From Dolomedes plantarius (taxonomy: Eukaryota; Arthropoda; Arachnida; Araneae; Dolomedidae): DNA of 64,000 nucleotides. The stretch lies in contig OU015493.1 of assembly GCA_907164885.2 (NCBI GenBank), positions 217,635,459 through 217,699,458 of the forward strand, given 5' to 3'. The notes under the pieces are model-generated. The model saw nothing but the letters and a program-made list of their open reading frames with translations. It was not told where the DNA came from and made no database searches. Positions 32,901-43,584 of the stretch are shown here, one piece after another. Both the position numbers and the translations under genes were made by a program. Numbering within the stretch: the stretch's first letter is position 1; each line of letters begins with the position of its first letter.

Positions 32901-34091
32901 TAGCTGGAGAAACTTCATAACCAATCACCTTTTGCCATGTCTCTTTAACAGCAGTTGATTGTTTTTAATTCCTTAACATTCAAAAATAGTAACATTCAAA
33001 ATTAGTTTTTTTGTTGTAGGTTTGAAGAAGTGAATTGTAATTACTAACTTGCTTAGACTGTTAGTGAATGTGAGTGGAGTGAACATTACAAACTTTGTGA
33101 CTATATTGAATTTCTAATTCTGTTGTCCTTATTTCTGAGTTGCCTTTTGTACCAGATGATGACTTATTAGTGTTTCTAGAAAAGCCGAGGCCTAGAAGGC
33201 ATGGTGAATTAATTTTTTCTGTGTCTTTCTGGTACTACAATATTCAGTAGGGCCTAGGCAAAGGAAAAAAACTTTTTGGAACTTTTAACAAACAATTGCT
33301 ACTCTAAAACAAATAATACAAATACACTTATTTTGTTAATATCCAAACGTTGCTGACACTGCTAACTTGAAGAGGAAATATCTCCCCAACGAAAGAATGT
33401 TTATAAAAAAATTCAGCATGAAATATCTATTCTTTCCCTTGCCCTATTATTTTGCTATAAGCAACAATGATTTATTAGGACCTACTTTCTTACTTGCCCC
33501 TGAACTTGGGGCAAGTGAGAACACAAAACACAAAAATTTTAAATATTTACAGCAAAAAAAGTTGTGAATAGATTTTTTTTTAAATAAAACTATAAATGTA
33601 GAATAACCAAAAGTATGTATGCAAATTTTCACACAAATAAAACAGCTTGTTAAAACTTATTTAGATTAAAAGTGGAAGTATATGATTTTGAGTTCTCACT
33701 TACCCCACTTCACCCTATACTAAAATTATATCAACTTGAAATTTAAACTTTAAAAAGATACATACAAAGCAAATACTTACCTACAACAGACTTCTTGGGG
33801 GTCTACCCAAACAGTTAATTCAAGAGGCAATTTTAAATTTTCATACCGTAGACCACACCTTTTAGCTGCTTGTTCCAATGCAGAATCCCATGGCACTGAT
33901 GAATTGACACGAATACAACGATATGCTTGCCCCTTATAAGGCTGATCTGGAAACCAATGACCTTCAAATTTTTCCATGAGAATTGATCCTAAACTGTGCT
34001 GAAACATTTGTACTTGCTCTGCTGTAATGTCTGTATTTTTACCTACAAGACATGTCAGGAAATCTACTGCAGCACCAATTTCTTCTTTCAT
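23444..34091 (-). CDS. BTG3: BTG/Tob-family antiproliferative protein, BTG3/BTG4-like (3 coding exons)
   Basis: Coding exons on the minus strand are 34091-33781, 26292-26175 and 23749-23444. They give 735 bases, 244 residues plus stop, close to the roughly 250 residues known for vertebrate BTG3. The BTG domain fills residues 1 to about 115: MKEEIGAAVDFLTCLVGK, the box A region EGHWFPDQPYKGQAYRCIRV and the box B region LELTVWVDPQEVCCR, then GESSGSFFTIASF. These signatures bind CCR4-NOT deadenylase subunits in known family members, so the protein probably promotes mRNA deadenylation and restrains proliferation in the cytoplasm and nucleus. The C-terminal half (RKHKNRRKTVVDRPKRPVTS and FSSRVAHPNGYQDLSFIRRP) is basic and family-variable. 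Splice phases agree (2 then 0). Introns of 7.5 kb and 2.4 kb hold many TEs. The GQAYRCIRV and EVCCR wording favours BTG3/BTG4 over Tob or BTG1/2; the exact orthologue is inference. Confidence 0.9.
23902..24472. mobile_element. piggyBac-type MITE in BTG intron 2
   Basis: It is flanked by TTAA on both sides (23898-23901 and 24473-24476), the piggyBac target. The left end reads CCCTTCAATGGACGCACC and the complement of the right end reads CCCTTTAGCAGGTGCGCCCG, partly matching. At 571 bp and with no transposase, it is non-autonomous. Confidence 0.7.
24477..26174. other. BTG intron 2, remaining part
   Basis: AT-rich intron sequence without recognised genes or repeats apart from A/T homopolymer runs (for example poly-T near 25740). 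Confidence 0.4.
26175..26292 (-). CDS. BTG3: BTG gene coding exon 2
   Basis: The acceptor TGCATTAG lies just before 26292. The first G completes the Arg codon begun in exon 1, and the exon then reads FGESSGSFFTIASFKDDKEN through VLHQ. The donor GTGAGT lies at 26174-26169, phase 0. The length is 118 bp. Confidence 0.88.
26713..27884 (+). mobile_element. Tigger/pogo element in BTG intron 1
   Basis: The inverted ends read CAGTGAAACCCCGATTTAAC (left) and TTGGAGTTTCACTG (right), with TA on both sides (26711-26712 and 27885-27886), as for pogo/Tigger. An internal subterminal repeat, GCATATAATGTCATTT, occurs near both ends. An AT microsatellite lies at 26931-26963. It holds a short transposase remnant. 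At about 1.2 kb it is shorter than intact Tiggers (about 2.5 kb). Confidence 0.8.
27120..27700 (+). pseudogene. Tigger transposase remnant
   Basis: The reading RKLDRQMHLQKRKINLFVDQ followed by CTTHGAHLQL and MEFSPANCTSIVQPCDLGII covers the second catalytic Asp region and the 'PxNxTS-xxQPxDxG' motif of Tigger/pogo transposases. Stops follow at 27356 and later, with a few matching fragments to about 27700 (such as NMGKCISSPF). It is inactive. Confidence 0.7.
27887..28505. other. BTG intron 1 spacer
   Basis: No gene or repeat recognised between the Tigger and the Tc1 fragment. Confidence 0.4.
28506..29200 (+). mobile_element. Tc1-type transposon, N-terminal half
   Basis: The left end reads CACTCATGTCCATAAAGTAA after a TA (28504-28505). 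An open frame from 28756 (146 codons) gives a Tc1 paired-like DNA-binding domain: QIEVSEELEIAQSVISKLWQ, RRYSTGHPRVTTTNEDWYLT and SRQLSTATGTTVSRQTVYRR, to RLAWSRELAMWTSSQ. It stops at 29194, just before the first catalytic Asp, so the DDE catalytic domain is missing. No right inverted end is visible. Confidence 0.75.
29201..29803. other. BTG intron 1 spacer
   Basis: No coding or repeat signal recognised. Confidence 0.4.
30480..31406 (-). repeat. Solo LTR with 5-bp target duplication
   Basis: 927 bp with ends TGTTAG and CTAACA, flanked on both sides by GGATA (30475-30479 and 31407-31411). On the minus strand it carries TATAAAAG (31175-31168) and an AATAAA near 30713, giving the orientation. 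No internal retroelement sequence is attached, so it is the product of LTR-LTR recombination. The family (Gypsy or BEL) is not determined. Confidence 0.85.
31884..31948 (+). repeat. tRNA-derived SINE head
   Basis: TGGCGCAGTGCC resembles a pol III A box, and GGGTTCGGTCC about 42 bases later resembles a B box. The intervening stem-like bases do not make a clean tRNA, so a SINE head is more likely than a tRNA gene. No tail repeat was identified. Confidence 0.45.
33781..34091 (-). CDS. BTG3: BTG gene coding exon 1
   Basis: The ATG lies at 34091-34089. The exon ends ...TGT TGT AG followed by GTAAGT (33780-33775), a strong donor in phase 2. A pyrimidine-rich CTTTCTTTTGATCAG with AG at 34122-34121 could be an acceptor for a 5' UTR intron upstream. 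Confidence 0.9.
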
Positions 34092-34120
34092 ATTTTATAA
34101 AAAATGATAGTTCACACAAA

Positions 34121-35420
34121 CTGATCAAAAGAAAGTTAACCATGCAGATAAACCTAGATTTTGAGGATTTCTAAAAAAGAATAAAAAAGGATAGGTTATT
34201 TTAAAGTATTTCTGTTCATGTAAAAAATATGCACTCTAGGATAAAATACTAGTCAATGTATTAAAAATAGCAATTTTATCAATTAAGCTGCTAGTTCATA
34301 AAATGTAACACTAGAGAAATATGATCAAATGTAATGGCACTTTTTGATGTTTGCAGAAAAGTTTAAAACAAAATTTTAAAAAACATGCTAATTCAAAATT
34401 GTTATAAGAGGAACAAAAAAAATAGGGAACAAATTAAACTGAAAACAAAAAAAAAATTGGGATTCGGATTTTCTTACTGAAATACAAATGACTCTGATGT
34501 AACCTTTTATATATCGAAAGAAAATCTCTATACACTATTATTATAGTGCAAGACTTCAGACCTATAAATATGTTTGTACATTCCACTAAAAGAGTAACTT
34601 TCTTAAAGAATCAATATAGCATCAAAACATATAATTAGTGCTTCACAAATGTGTTTCCCCTTCTCCAGGGAATCATCATCATTTTTAGTATATTTAGGTT
34701 CAAAAGTTGATAAAAAGCACATTTAATTTTAATATAATTTCAACCATTACAGTTCAGAAACAATAGTTTTCAATTTGGAAAAAAAAATCCTAACATGAGG
34801 TATTTTTGCATACACCATTAAAAAAGAAAAGGAAAAGCTTGTATAGTATTATGATGTTACACCTAGCAAAACTACTTAGCAAAAAAAATTCTTAATTTAT
34901 GCTAATAAATTCATATTAATCAGCATAAGAAAAAAAACGAAAATATCAACAGAAATCATATCCTTTATAGAAGGATATTTCCCCTTTCCTTAGACAGTAA
35001 ATTTCCTCAGAACCTTATGTACACTCTGTTTACAACTTTTACTGTCTTATTCTCCAGAACCTGCATAATAGAAAAGGTCAGTATATAATCTAATTCAGCA
35101 ACATACCTGCCATATTCTAATATTTGCACAACAAAATTTGTATAGTAATAGTCTCTTTGAAAAGTTCTATTTGGCTTTCTCTTTTCTTTGGTACCATATT
35201 TGAGTAATCTTCAGTGAATATATTTTTTCTTGATTCAATTTTAGCATTTATGCAGACATAACAAAACTCACCTAGGAAAAACTGAATGAATGTTTACCTA
35301 AAATATTAAATGATGGCCATCACAGAATAAAGTTTAATTATCTGAACAAACTAAAACAGATCAAAATGAACTATGATGTAAATTTGAACACTGTATAGAG
35401 AACAAAATGTGTTAAATGCA
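34121..35420. other. Upstream of BTG coding exon 1, no features
   Basis: AT-rich DNA with no recognised gene or repeat. A 5' UTR exon and promoter of the BTG gene may lie here or further upstream. Confidence 0.4.
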
Positions 35421-35882
35421 GGATATTATTTAGTTTATCCAGATTAACTGGGACCATAGGGAATCGAAAATCTGGGTAATATGGGTAATAAGCAAAACAA
35501 AATCCTTAACCAAACAGACTTACCGTTTATTACAATAAAAAACTATGTTTTGTAACAAAATCACATAGTATTGTTTACAAGACATTAAAAAATATAAAAA
35601 TAACTTTTCACATCATTTCTTAACAAAGTGATGGTAAGTTTTGTAAAGCTTTCTTAAACTCAACAAAAAGCATTTTATTACCATAATTTATTGTACAATC
35701 TATGCAGGAACTGTACATTGAATCAAACTAAAACGCGAATATTTGGCATACTTGCAGTTATGTTTTTGTTATCATAGTTAAAAATTATTATCTAATGTAA
35801 ACATTAAATGAAAATGTCTATAAATCTGATTTGTATTATATGGAGATCCGGATAAACGAGGGCTGGATAAATGAGGTTTTAG
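35420..35882. mobile_element. Tigger-like MITE fragment
   Basis: The right end, complemented, reads CACTAAAACCTCATTTATCC with further TTTATCCGGATCTCC, and a related TTTATCCAGATTAACTGGGA word lies near 35436. This 'TTATCCGG' style is typical of Tigger/pogo-derived MITEs. An AT run (35884-35908) lies just outside. The left terminus is not clear. Confidence 0.4.
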
Positions 35883-35976
35883 TGTGTATATATATATATA
35901 TATATATTATTTTTAATAAAAATATCTACCTTTCATTACAATTTTACTTTTGTTAAGTGCCCTAAATTTATATTGA

Positions 35977-36654
35977 CCCCTTAACTGGTCAATTTTTTTA
36001 CTAGAAATGTTGCCAAAAAAGGCATATTTTTTTGTTGCATATAATTAAACACTATGCTTAATAGAATAAGAAAATGAAAGAATTTTTTAATAAATTTCAC
36101 TTTTAATGCTTTACACTATTTTTTATTTTAAATTTTGGAACATAAAAACCCTTAAATGTTTGCTTTTTGCAAGAAAACTCTGCATGCAATGAAGAATGTT
36201 TAACAGATCTTAAAAAAATTTCTTTCATGCTTACTATAAAATTTGAAGTTTACACTTTTGTAAATTGTTCAAAAGTCTTTTTTTGTGTGTGGTACAATTT
36301 GAAGCATGGTATAATACAAAGTCCTATGTCAGAATCACGGTAGAAATAATGATCTGAAGAATAATCCAGATAATTAGAAGACAGTTCCAAATCTGAATCA
36401 GATTTCAGTCCATCATCTAACAGGAAAGTATTTTTATCATTTATTTCATCCATAATTTTAAAAAAAGTGTTGCAAGCAATAGAACAAAAATTCCTGTGCC
36501 TCAGTTTAACAAAGAAAAACCAGATGAAAAAAATTTAAGTAACATGGACAAGCTACGAGTATTAGACTTTACGAACTAAAAATACGTGCAAACCAAAATA
36601 GGATAGGAGAGAATATTGGTTCCTGTATGCTGTACAGGCAAACCGGTTAAGGGG
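35977..36654 (-). mobile_element. piggyBac remnant with N-terminal coding piece
   Basis: The left end CCCCTTAACTGGTCAA and the complement of the right end CCCCTTAACCGGTTTG match. TTAA flanks the right end, but the left flank is TTGA (probably mutated). A minus-strand reading (36453-36250) starts MDEINDKNTFLLDDGLKSDS and is very acidic, like the N-terminal region of piggyBac transposases. No catalytic region remains. Confidence 0.5.
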
Positions 36655-36659
36655 TTAAA

Positions 36660-37535
36660 ATGCCTTTTTTTATCCACATGTGGCATTTTCCATAGATCAA
36701 AGTTAGGATTAAGGATAATTTTTTGCTAGTGCATTTCTGTCAAAAGCCCTTTTTATTGACCATTTTCAACACTTAAACTACCAAGCTGGTCAAAATGACC
36801 AGTAATGACATTGGTAGAAGCAGTCATCCCTTAACTGTCAGTAGTCCTAGTGTTAAACCTAGTTCAGATGAAAATAATTTTAATACATTAAAAAAAATTT
36901 AACTTTCTCTCTATTCTAAAAAAAGGTAACTAGCGCCGCTGCCGCCACCATCAAAAGCTTGTCACGTTATCTCGTCTGAAACCGCTGGGGGTACGGGGTT
37001 GAGTCCGATACCAATAGATGCAGAAAAATGCGGGGAAGAAAGTAAGACATGTCTCATCTTCGTCGGACTTTAAGTTTTTTTTTATTTTATGTTTTGTGGA
37101 AAAATATTGACTTTTTCATGTTTAGATTACGATAACTAGCCAAAAATTAATCATAGAATTTTTATCTTTTTACAATCTAAGACTACAGACATTTCTCCTT
37201 CAAACAAGACCTCATTTGTTTAAAAATAATTTAAAGCAGGGTAATATTTTCTTCAAAATATTAAACTCACTTTATCAAGAAATTTACGCTCTTTTGAGAA
37301 TCTACGGTCGATGCTCTTCGTGTTTTTATCTTACAAAGAAAATATTTACATCATCTGGAAGATGAAAGCTTTCTCATTCATATAAACCTCATTTCAAGTG
37401 TCTATCTTAAAATTTCGATTTTTAATTGAATTTTAAAGTTGAAACAGTGATAAAACAGTGATTCCCCTTCGCACAAGGGTGACTGACAACAGTAAATGGC
37501 TGTTACATTGCCCGAGAATCACCCCTATGTATCTC
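36660..37535. other. Spacer, possibly body of a Helitron
   Basis: No coding signal. A tRNA-like word GGGGTTGAGTCCGA lies near 36994, with no convincing A box. The stretch 37080-37430 may be the body of the Helitron whose 3' end is suggested at 37540-37591. Confidence 0.3.
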
Positions 37536-37539
37536 GCTA

Positions 37540-37591
37540 TTAGCCATAACAGAGGAGCGAGCGGAGCGAGCCTAGGGGCAAAGCCCCTAGT
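37540..37591 (+). mobile_element. Possible Helitron 3' end
   Basis: A GAGCGAGCGGAGCGAG run is followed by a perfect hairpin CTAGGGGCAAAGCCCCTAG and T. This looks like a Helitron terminus (hairpin plus CTAGT). No TC 5' end preceded by A was found upstream, so the call is tentative. Confidence 0.35.
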
Positions 37592-37990
37592 TGATTTAAA
37601 TAAACAAACATTTTTATGCATGGCTTTTTAAATACATAATAGCACACACATAGATAGTTCTAGAAAACTTATCCATTGCGACAATTTTAAGTTAGTACGA
37701 TTTCATTAAAGGTTTCTGAATGAAAATGAGATTTTTTTTGTTTGTTTCTTCCAAAAACTTTCAATTTTACTCAAATACATGAAAAATTTGGACTTGTTTA
37801 AAAGTAATAACCTGCTTTCTGATAATATTGCTGTTTTATATGATTATAAAATTTCAATTTTTAATGTAAGATAGAGTGATGACATACTTTCTATTGCTTG
37901 ATAGCATTTTTTTTAAATTTGAATCTCAGTTTTGTTTTGTTTTTATACATAGGAAATTTGTCTATTAAATCACAAAAGATTGATATTTAA
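37592..37990. other. AT-rich spacer
   Basis: No gene or repeat recognised. Confidence 0.4.
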
Positions 37991-40235
37991 CCCATTAATG
38001 CCCAACATCGAATTCTTTAATTTTCTTTACCTAATTATGTTTGTACAGGTTGAAAATGAACTGAAAAAATAATAAAAAAATTCCTGTACTAAAATTTTAA
38101 TTTTTATTCAAAATAATGTTACCGTCCTATAAAAAGGACGCTAGGCACGGGAGGGTACAGGTTTTACACAAACACTTCAACCCTTAGATTTTCTAAAACT
38201 ATACCTTTTAATGTCGTTTTTAGATAAATAACCGCATGAAACAAATGGAACTCTGCGAAAAAATGCATAATAAAATAAACACAAGGAATTTAAACTGTAT
38301 TTTAATCATTTAAAATAAATCGAAACAATTTAAAAAGCTGAAAATATAAAAAATAATAGCTTAAAAGGCACAAATTTTATAAATTATGTCTTATGATAAA
38401 TTTTACACACTTTTATATTTGAATTTACATATAAAAAGGGCTTATTAAAATACAAAATAATGAAAAAAGCTATTCGTAACTATTTTTTTTTTACACAATT
38501 TATATTCAAGCTATTTTGTGCAAAAGATTTCAAAGCATTTATCATGCAATCGAACTAAACATTTATTGCATTTTCTTGAGGATTTTTTGCCACAGTAGAC
38601 GCATCTTATCTGTTTTGGATTCACAACGATTAAATTATCTCTTCCGTTGTCTCAACGATTAAATTATTATGCCGGACATCACTAGACACTCTTTTTGAAA
38701 GTTTTTTTGGTTTCCTAGCAGCCAGACTGTTATTTGGTCTCTTACTGTACTGAAAAATATGTCTGACAGATTTCTCTTCTAAATTGGAGGAGATCCATTC
38801 TGTTACTGTCATTAGAAGGGCATAATCTGTACAGTAGCAACGCATTTTGGATTGATGCTTCTAAGCTAAACAAAAACAGTGGCCACCACCATTTTTTAGA
38901 CCGTATGGAACACCGGTATTGTGCAAGATTTTGATCCATTTGATCGGTGCCTCCCATAAATTTATTATATTGAGACACAATATACTGTTGGTCAATCTCT
39001 AGAAATCTTTTATCAATATTCGACCAGCATTTGGCCTGAGCTACAGGTTCAATACCATAATGGTTAGACGCCAAAGTAACGACAGTATTGTCATTCCACC
39101 GAAAAACTTTCAAATTTTTACTGTTCTGAAAATCAAAACTTCCTCTACTCTTCTTTTTAACAGATTTAACATCTCCAAGTGGACATTTTTCAGTTCTATT
39201 AACCCGTATAGTGCCAGTCATCGGTAACTTTATTAGATGGTGGGTCTAAATAAATATCCGCTTCATGGAATGTATCATTATCAGATAACTCTGCCATTAA
39301 AGGTAATGCGTCTCCACAGTCAAACTTAAAATAAAAGCAAAAATATAAATAAGAGCTTTAAAACTTATCGATTGTTCATTTCGGTATATTTAGATCAAAT
39401 ATAATTTGGATTAGACAAAATTCTTAAAATTTATTAAATTATAGACATTTAAAATACACATATTTTTAAAAAATCCAGACAATTACTTATGTACTTCGTA
39501 ATTTTTCTTTATTTTTAAAAATCACTAAATACAGAAAACATCCTTTGATTAAATTTTTGTATTTAAGAGGCTAATTTGTTAATACGTTCATTACATTATC
39601 AAGAGGCTAATATTTCTCTTAAATAATAAATTTTTTTAATCATTCCTTAGTCAACAGAACATTTATTTTTAAATTATTTTCATAAATAAGGAATACTCAA
39701 TAATATTTATTTATAAAAATAATTTATAGCATCATTTTTCTGAAAATAAATAGCATTTCCTTTTCTCTATGGTAATAAAACATCATAAATTGAGAAAAAA
39801 AGACGCATTCATATAGCGGAACAGGTCAGAAAAACATGTACCCATTCGTGCCTAGTGTCCTATATATAGAACGCTACGCAAAAGAAAATATAACAGTGTT
39901 AAAAAATAATTTTAACAATTTTGAAAAATACGTATTTAAGAGAAGAGTATTGACTGTGATAACAGCATAAAATATTTTCGTAACATTGAAAAACAATAAA
40001 ATAAAGTTACTTTTTGCGTGATGCCCTTTTGAAAAGATAAAAAATGACTAAATCTGACTTTAGACCTTCAAAGCAGAAATACAACATTAATGTAGTGCTG
40101 CCAACTGTTGGATAATATCAAATACAACACTTTATCATGATATTATGCTATTTGGATCGAAAAATAAATAAAAATTCAGTGATTTAGAGCTTATTATGTA
40201 AGCGTCCTTTTAAAAGGACGCTAGGCACTAATGGG
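37991..40235 (-). mobile_element. piggyBac transposon with TTAA target sites, internally deleted
   Basis: It is flanked by TTAA (37987-37990 and 40236-40239). The ends are inverted: CCCATTAATGCC at the left, GGCACTAATGGG at the right. Subterminal repeats with GGACGCTAGGCAC occur near 38143 and 40213. Length is 2245 bp. The interior codes on the minus strand for a piggyBac transposase from which the catalytic core is missing. Confidence 0.85.
38742..39330 (-). pseudogene. piggyBac transposase, core deleted
   Basis: An N-terminal acidic piece (FDCGDALPLMAELSDNDTFH, about 39325-39265, and DPPSNKVTDDWHY) is followed directly by the C-terminal third from 39221: MTGTIRVNRTEKCPLGDVK, VFRWNDNTVVTLASNHYG, MGGTDQMDQNLAQYRCSIRS and KKWWWPLFLFSLEASIQNAL. 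The latter matches the piggyBac domain around its last conserved Asp. The part with the first two catalytic Asp residues is absent. The C-terminal frame is open for 159 codons, ending at 38742. A further C-terminal stretch in another frame reaches about 38630. Confidence 0.8.
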
Positions 40236-40239
40236 TTAA

Positions 40240-42353
40240 TAAACAAAGTAATTAATATGGAATTTATATGATCTTGTATTAAAGGAATAAAATGATTAAG
40301 AAACAGTCAAAGAACAAAATTTGCATAATGATATGGTCATAAAAAAAAATCATAGTTTAAAATGCTGACCATGCGATTTTTTTTTTTAAATATAGCTATA
40401 AAATATGAAAACTTCTCTTCATTGATCTCATTACATCTGCAATATGCAATATCATTACTAATCAATATTATATAACACACACAAATAAAAGGTGCTAATG
40501 GGGTTGAAACCACCTCCAGGCCTCAAGACATATCTGAAACTTCCAATGAGGACTGCAGGTTCAAAATCTTGGATTAAAAAATTAACTGTGTGAAAGAATT
40601 GTATCCCTTTATAGTTTCTGTATTAATTTTTTTGCTATCACTAACAAATATGCAACAAAGAACAGATGTCTGACTTCTACATCCTATAAAAGAAAAAAAA
40701 AGTGCAACTATACCACTACAAAAATACTAAATGGGATAACCTGACAAATGGATTTTTTGACTAGTGATTTTTTCAACCTTTCAGGGCAGGGCCACATCAG
40801 GAAATTCATAAGATTATGTGGGCCACACATTCAATGAATAAATTTCCAAAATCATCTTTGGGAGCAATTGATCGATTTGTATTTTATGAAACAGAAAATG
40901 CAGTATTTGTGTACAAATAAATTGAAAGCAAAATTAAGTTATTCCCATCACAGCAAGGATGCATGATACAGAATCTTAGTGAGAAACGAGACATTGTATT
41001 TATTAGACTATAGCTGCATTAACAGTTATAATGGTTGGTTTGTGAGTGTTCTCTACATATTTTCTATCTAAATAAATTTTTGTTCTTTGTCAAAGCTCTT
41101 TGAAATAGATTAGTGTACACGTTAGCTACTTATTTCTGCTTCTTCTTCCAGGACCATACAAGGTCAATAAATCATAAGACAATGCAAAATTTGATTTTCC
41201 TAAGAAACAGTCATTGTCATGTTCAGGAATAAAGAAAATGGTTTTTTTCACTGAGCCGGAGAAATATTGTGACAAACTCTTTCATACACAATTCTCACAC
41301 AAATTATCTATTCAACTGATCCCTTTTTTTATTACAAGAGGATCTTATTGAATACTGCCAATCAAAACTATTGCCATGCTTTTTTTATAATGCAGCAGAA
41401 TGCCCACATTTAATATTGCCCATTGTTTGCATATTTTATACCTACAATAAAAGAATCTGCAAAAATTTGAATTTCCATCCAAGCAATGTCAGTCAAAAGA
41501 TAGGGGAGTATAAGTTTATTGGCTACCAGTTTTGATCACCAGTTCAGATCAACGGGACATGTTAAATGTCCTGTCTTATCTGACAAGCACAATTCAGTCA
41601 CTGACTTTTTAAACAAGCTAAACTAAAAAATTTTAAAAGAAGTTTTGGGAGGAATAATGATTTCAAGCACATAGGAAAATGTGTGTAGATGAGTTTATTA
41701 CAGCTTTTATCATACATCCTGACTGAAGAGTACCCAAACATAACCAAAACAACACTTTAATTATGAAACCTGATATATATACTAAATGTGGACAAGTATC
41801 CTTTGTTGTACATTTATAACATCAACTTATATTGATTTAGGTAAAACCAGGCATTTTAATATCAGATAAGAGTATTTTAACCAAAGATCAAACAATAATC
41901 CTAAAAGGGGACACAAAACACTAAATATGGAAAGAGGGCAAGAGAAAGAAAAGCATTGGGTTAGCTAACTAACAAGAATCAACAGATTGAATATGCCACA
42001 ATAATTTCATTTGAAATCAACATTATTGATATGAAGATATAACAAAAATATGATTATTTCATTTGAACATGCTGTAAATTTTATATATATCAGGACTAAA
42101 TTACAAAAGTCGTTTATTCCTCAAACCACTTCTAGAAAATTACCAAAAGAAAATAATATTCCTCTCATCAACTCATCTACTGCCTAGCAAAATTTGTCAT
42201 ATAAAGAGGAATATCAGATCATAGCACACTTAACCATAAACTTTTACCTGTAAAATTAGTTAATTACTAGAAAATATTTTCTAAGAGAGTGCTATTTAAA
42301 TTTTAGTTAACATTATATAATCCTTGGTAACTTGGGCAAACCATTATCTATAG
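40240..42353. other. AT-rich intergenic DNA, no genes seen
   Basis: No convincing coding region. Near 40780-40840, 'aacctttcagggcagggccacatcag' and 'gtgggccacacattcaatga' resemble fragments of the Charlie-like hAT at 42354, but no element can be bounded. Confidence 0.4.
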
Positions 42354-43584
42354 CAGGGGTGTCCAACCTTTTAGCATCCTTGGGCCACATTGAAAGAATA
42401 TGAATTGTCTTGGGCCACACAAAAATATACCGAACATTAAAAATTGTGGATGAGTAAAAAAAGTATAATGTATAGTTAACATATGTATTTATTTCATTAT
42501 AAATTTTATTTATAATTAAAAAGATAATTTTAGGAGTCATAAAATTGATGTGATATTTGGCATTGAATTTGAGAAACTAAAGCTTCTATATCTGGATCGA
42601 TTGAAGTGGTTGCAATTATCACGGTGTTGTTAAGATGTTCATCCGATATTTTGGTTCTAATTTGACTCTTAGTGTGCTTCACTCTTGAAAATAGCTGTTC
42701 ACAGATGTGCGTGCTTCCAAAAGTTAATGACCAGAATAACACTTGACTATGCAGTGAAGGATATTTATATCTGGGCAGGTATGATTTAAGAATATAACAA
42801 AGAGACTCAATTGAATTTCTCTTTTAAGTTAGATGTCAGATTGTAACTCTATGCATTCCATTTGACAATTTGCTAGCATTATATCTATATTGACTGTAAA
42901 TAGAGTAGAAAACATGCAAAACAATTGTTTATTTTCCCAAAAGTCCTGAAATCAATTTTAAATTCTTGTACTAAATCGGAAAGTAAGGCTGCATATTTCG
43001 TACCATTTTTAGAATTGTGCTTGGTCAGCGTCTCAAAATGCAAAAGATTGTTAACATTTAATTTGGCTTGCCATAATTTCAACTTCATATGGAATGCATT
43101 TATGGTTTGAAACAATAGACTGATAAGTTGGATTTTACACTGATGACAGGTGTTTGAAAATTTAAATTTAGATCTATCAAAATCTACTAAATCTGCAAGC
43201 CAGTTATCATCAAGTTCTGGCACAGGTTACTTTTCAATGTCATAAACAATTTGATATCATCAAGTAGGCTATAAAACCTTTTTAAGACTTTTTAATATTT
43301 TCTCCACTGAGCCACCTTATTTCTTCAAAGTATCGCCATATTCAGCATCCAAACTTTTAAGAAATTCCTGAAACTGATGATGATTCAATCCCCGAGCCTT
43401 CATAAAATTCACCATTTGGACGATGATTTGCATAACATGGTCCATTTTTTCCTTTTCCGCATTGCTTTATTAAATCGAGGCAGGCTATTAATATTTTTTT
43501 TCGCTTTGAGTTCTCTCTCTCTGGGCTGCACTAACAGTTGCTTTGGGCCGCATGCGGCCCATGGGCCGCAGGTTGGACACCCCT
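42354..43584 (-). mobile_element. Charlie-like hAT element
   Basis: The left end CAGGGGTGTCCAACCTTTTA and the complement of the right end AGGGGTGTCCAACCTGCGGC match, with GGGCC-rich subterminal parts, as in Charlie-type hAT elements. CTATAG flanks both sides, part of a probable 8-bp duplication. It carries transposase remnants on the minus strand. Confidence 0.75.
42530..43223 (-). pseudogene. hAT transposase C-terminal part (FAM200/GTF2IRD2-like)
   Basis: 43223-42885 reads MPELDDNWLADLVDFD, HMKLKLWQAKLNVNNLLHFE and LSDLVQEFKIDFRTFGKI. 42742-42530 reads LTFGSTHICEQLFSRVKHTK and TKISDEHLNNTVIIATTSID, the hAT dimerisation region of the clade from which vertebrate FAM200 and GTF2IRD2 genes were domesticated. 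The catalytic N-terminal half is missing and there is a frame break between the two parts. Confidence 0.7.

Larger units (their letters stand above)
29804..33717. mobile_element. 3.9-kb TIR element in BTG intron 1, with nested insertions
   Basis: Matching inverted ends TAGGGTGAAGTGGGGTAAGT stand at 29804 and, complemented, at 33717, each followed outward by TA. Internal copies of the GGGGCAAGTGAGAAC word occur near 32810 and 33500. No transposase reading was recognised. A solo LTR (30480-31406) and a tRNA-like SINE head (31884-31948) lie inside. Without the solo LTR the element would be about 3.0 kb. Its right end is only 63 bp from BTG exon 1. Confidence 0.6.

Noticed and set aside
36930..37020. 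tRNA or SINE at GGGGTTGAGTCCGA
   Set aside because: Only a loose B box; no A box at the right distance.
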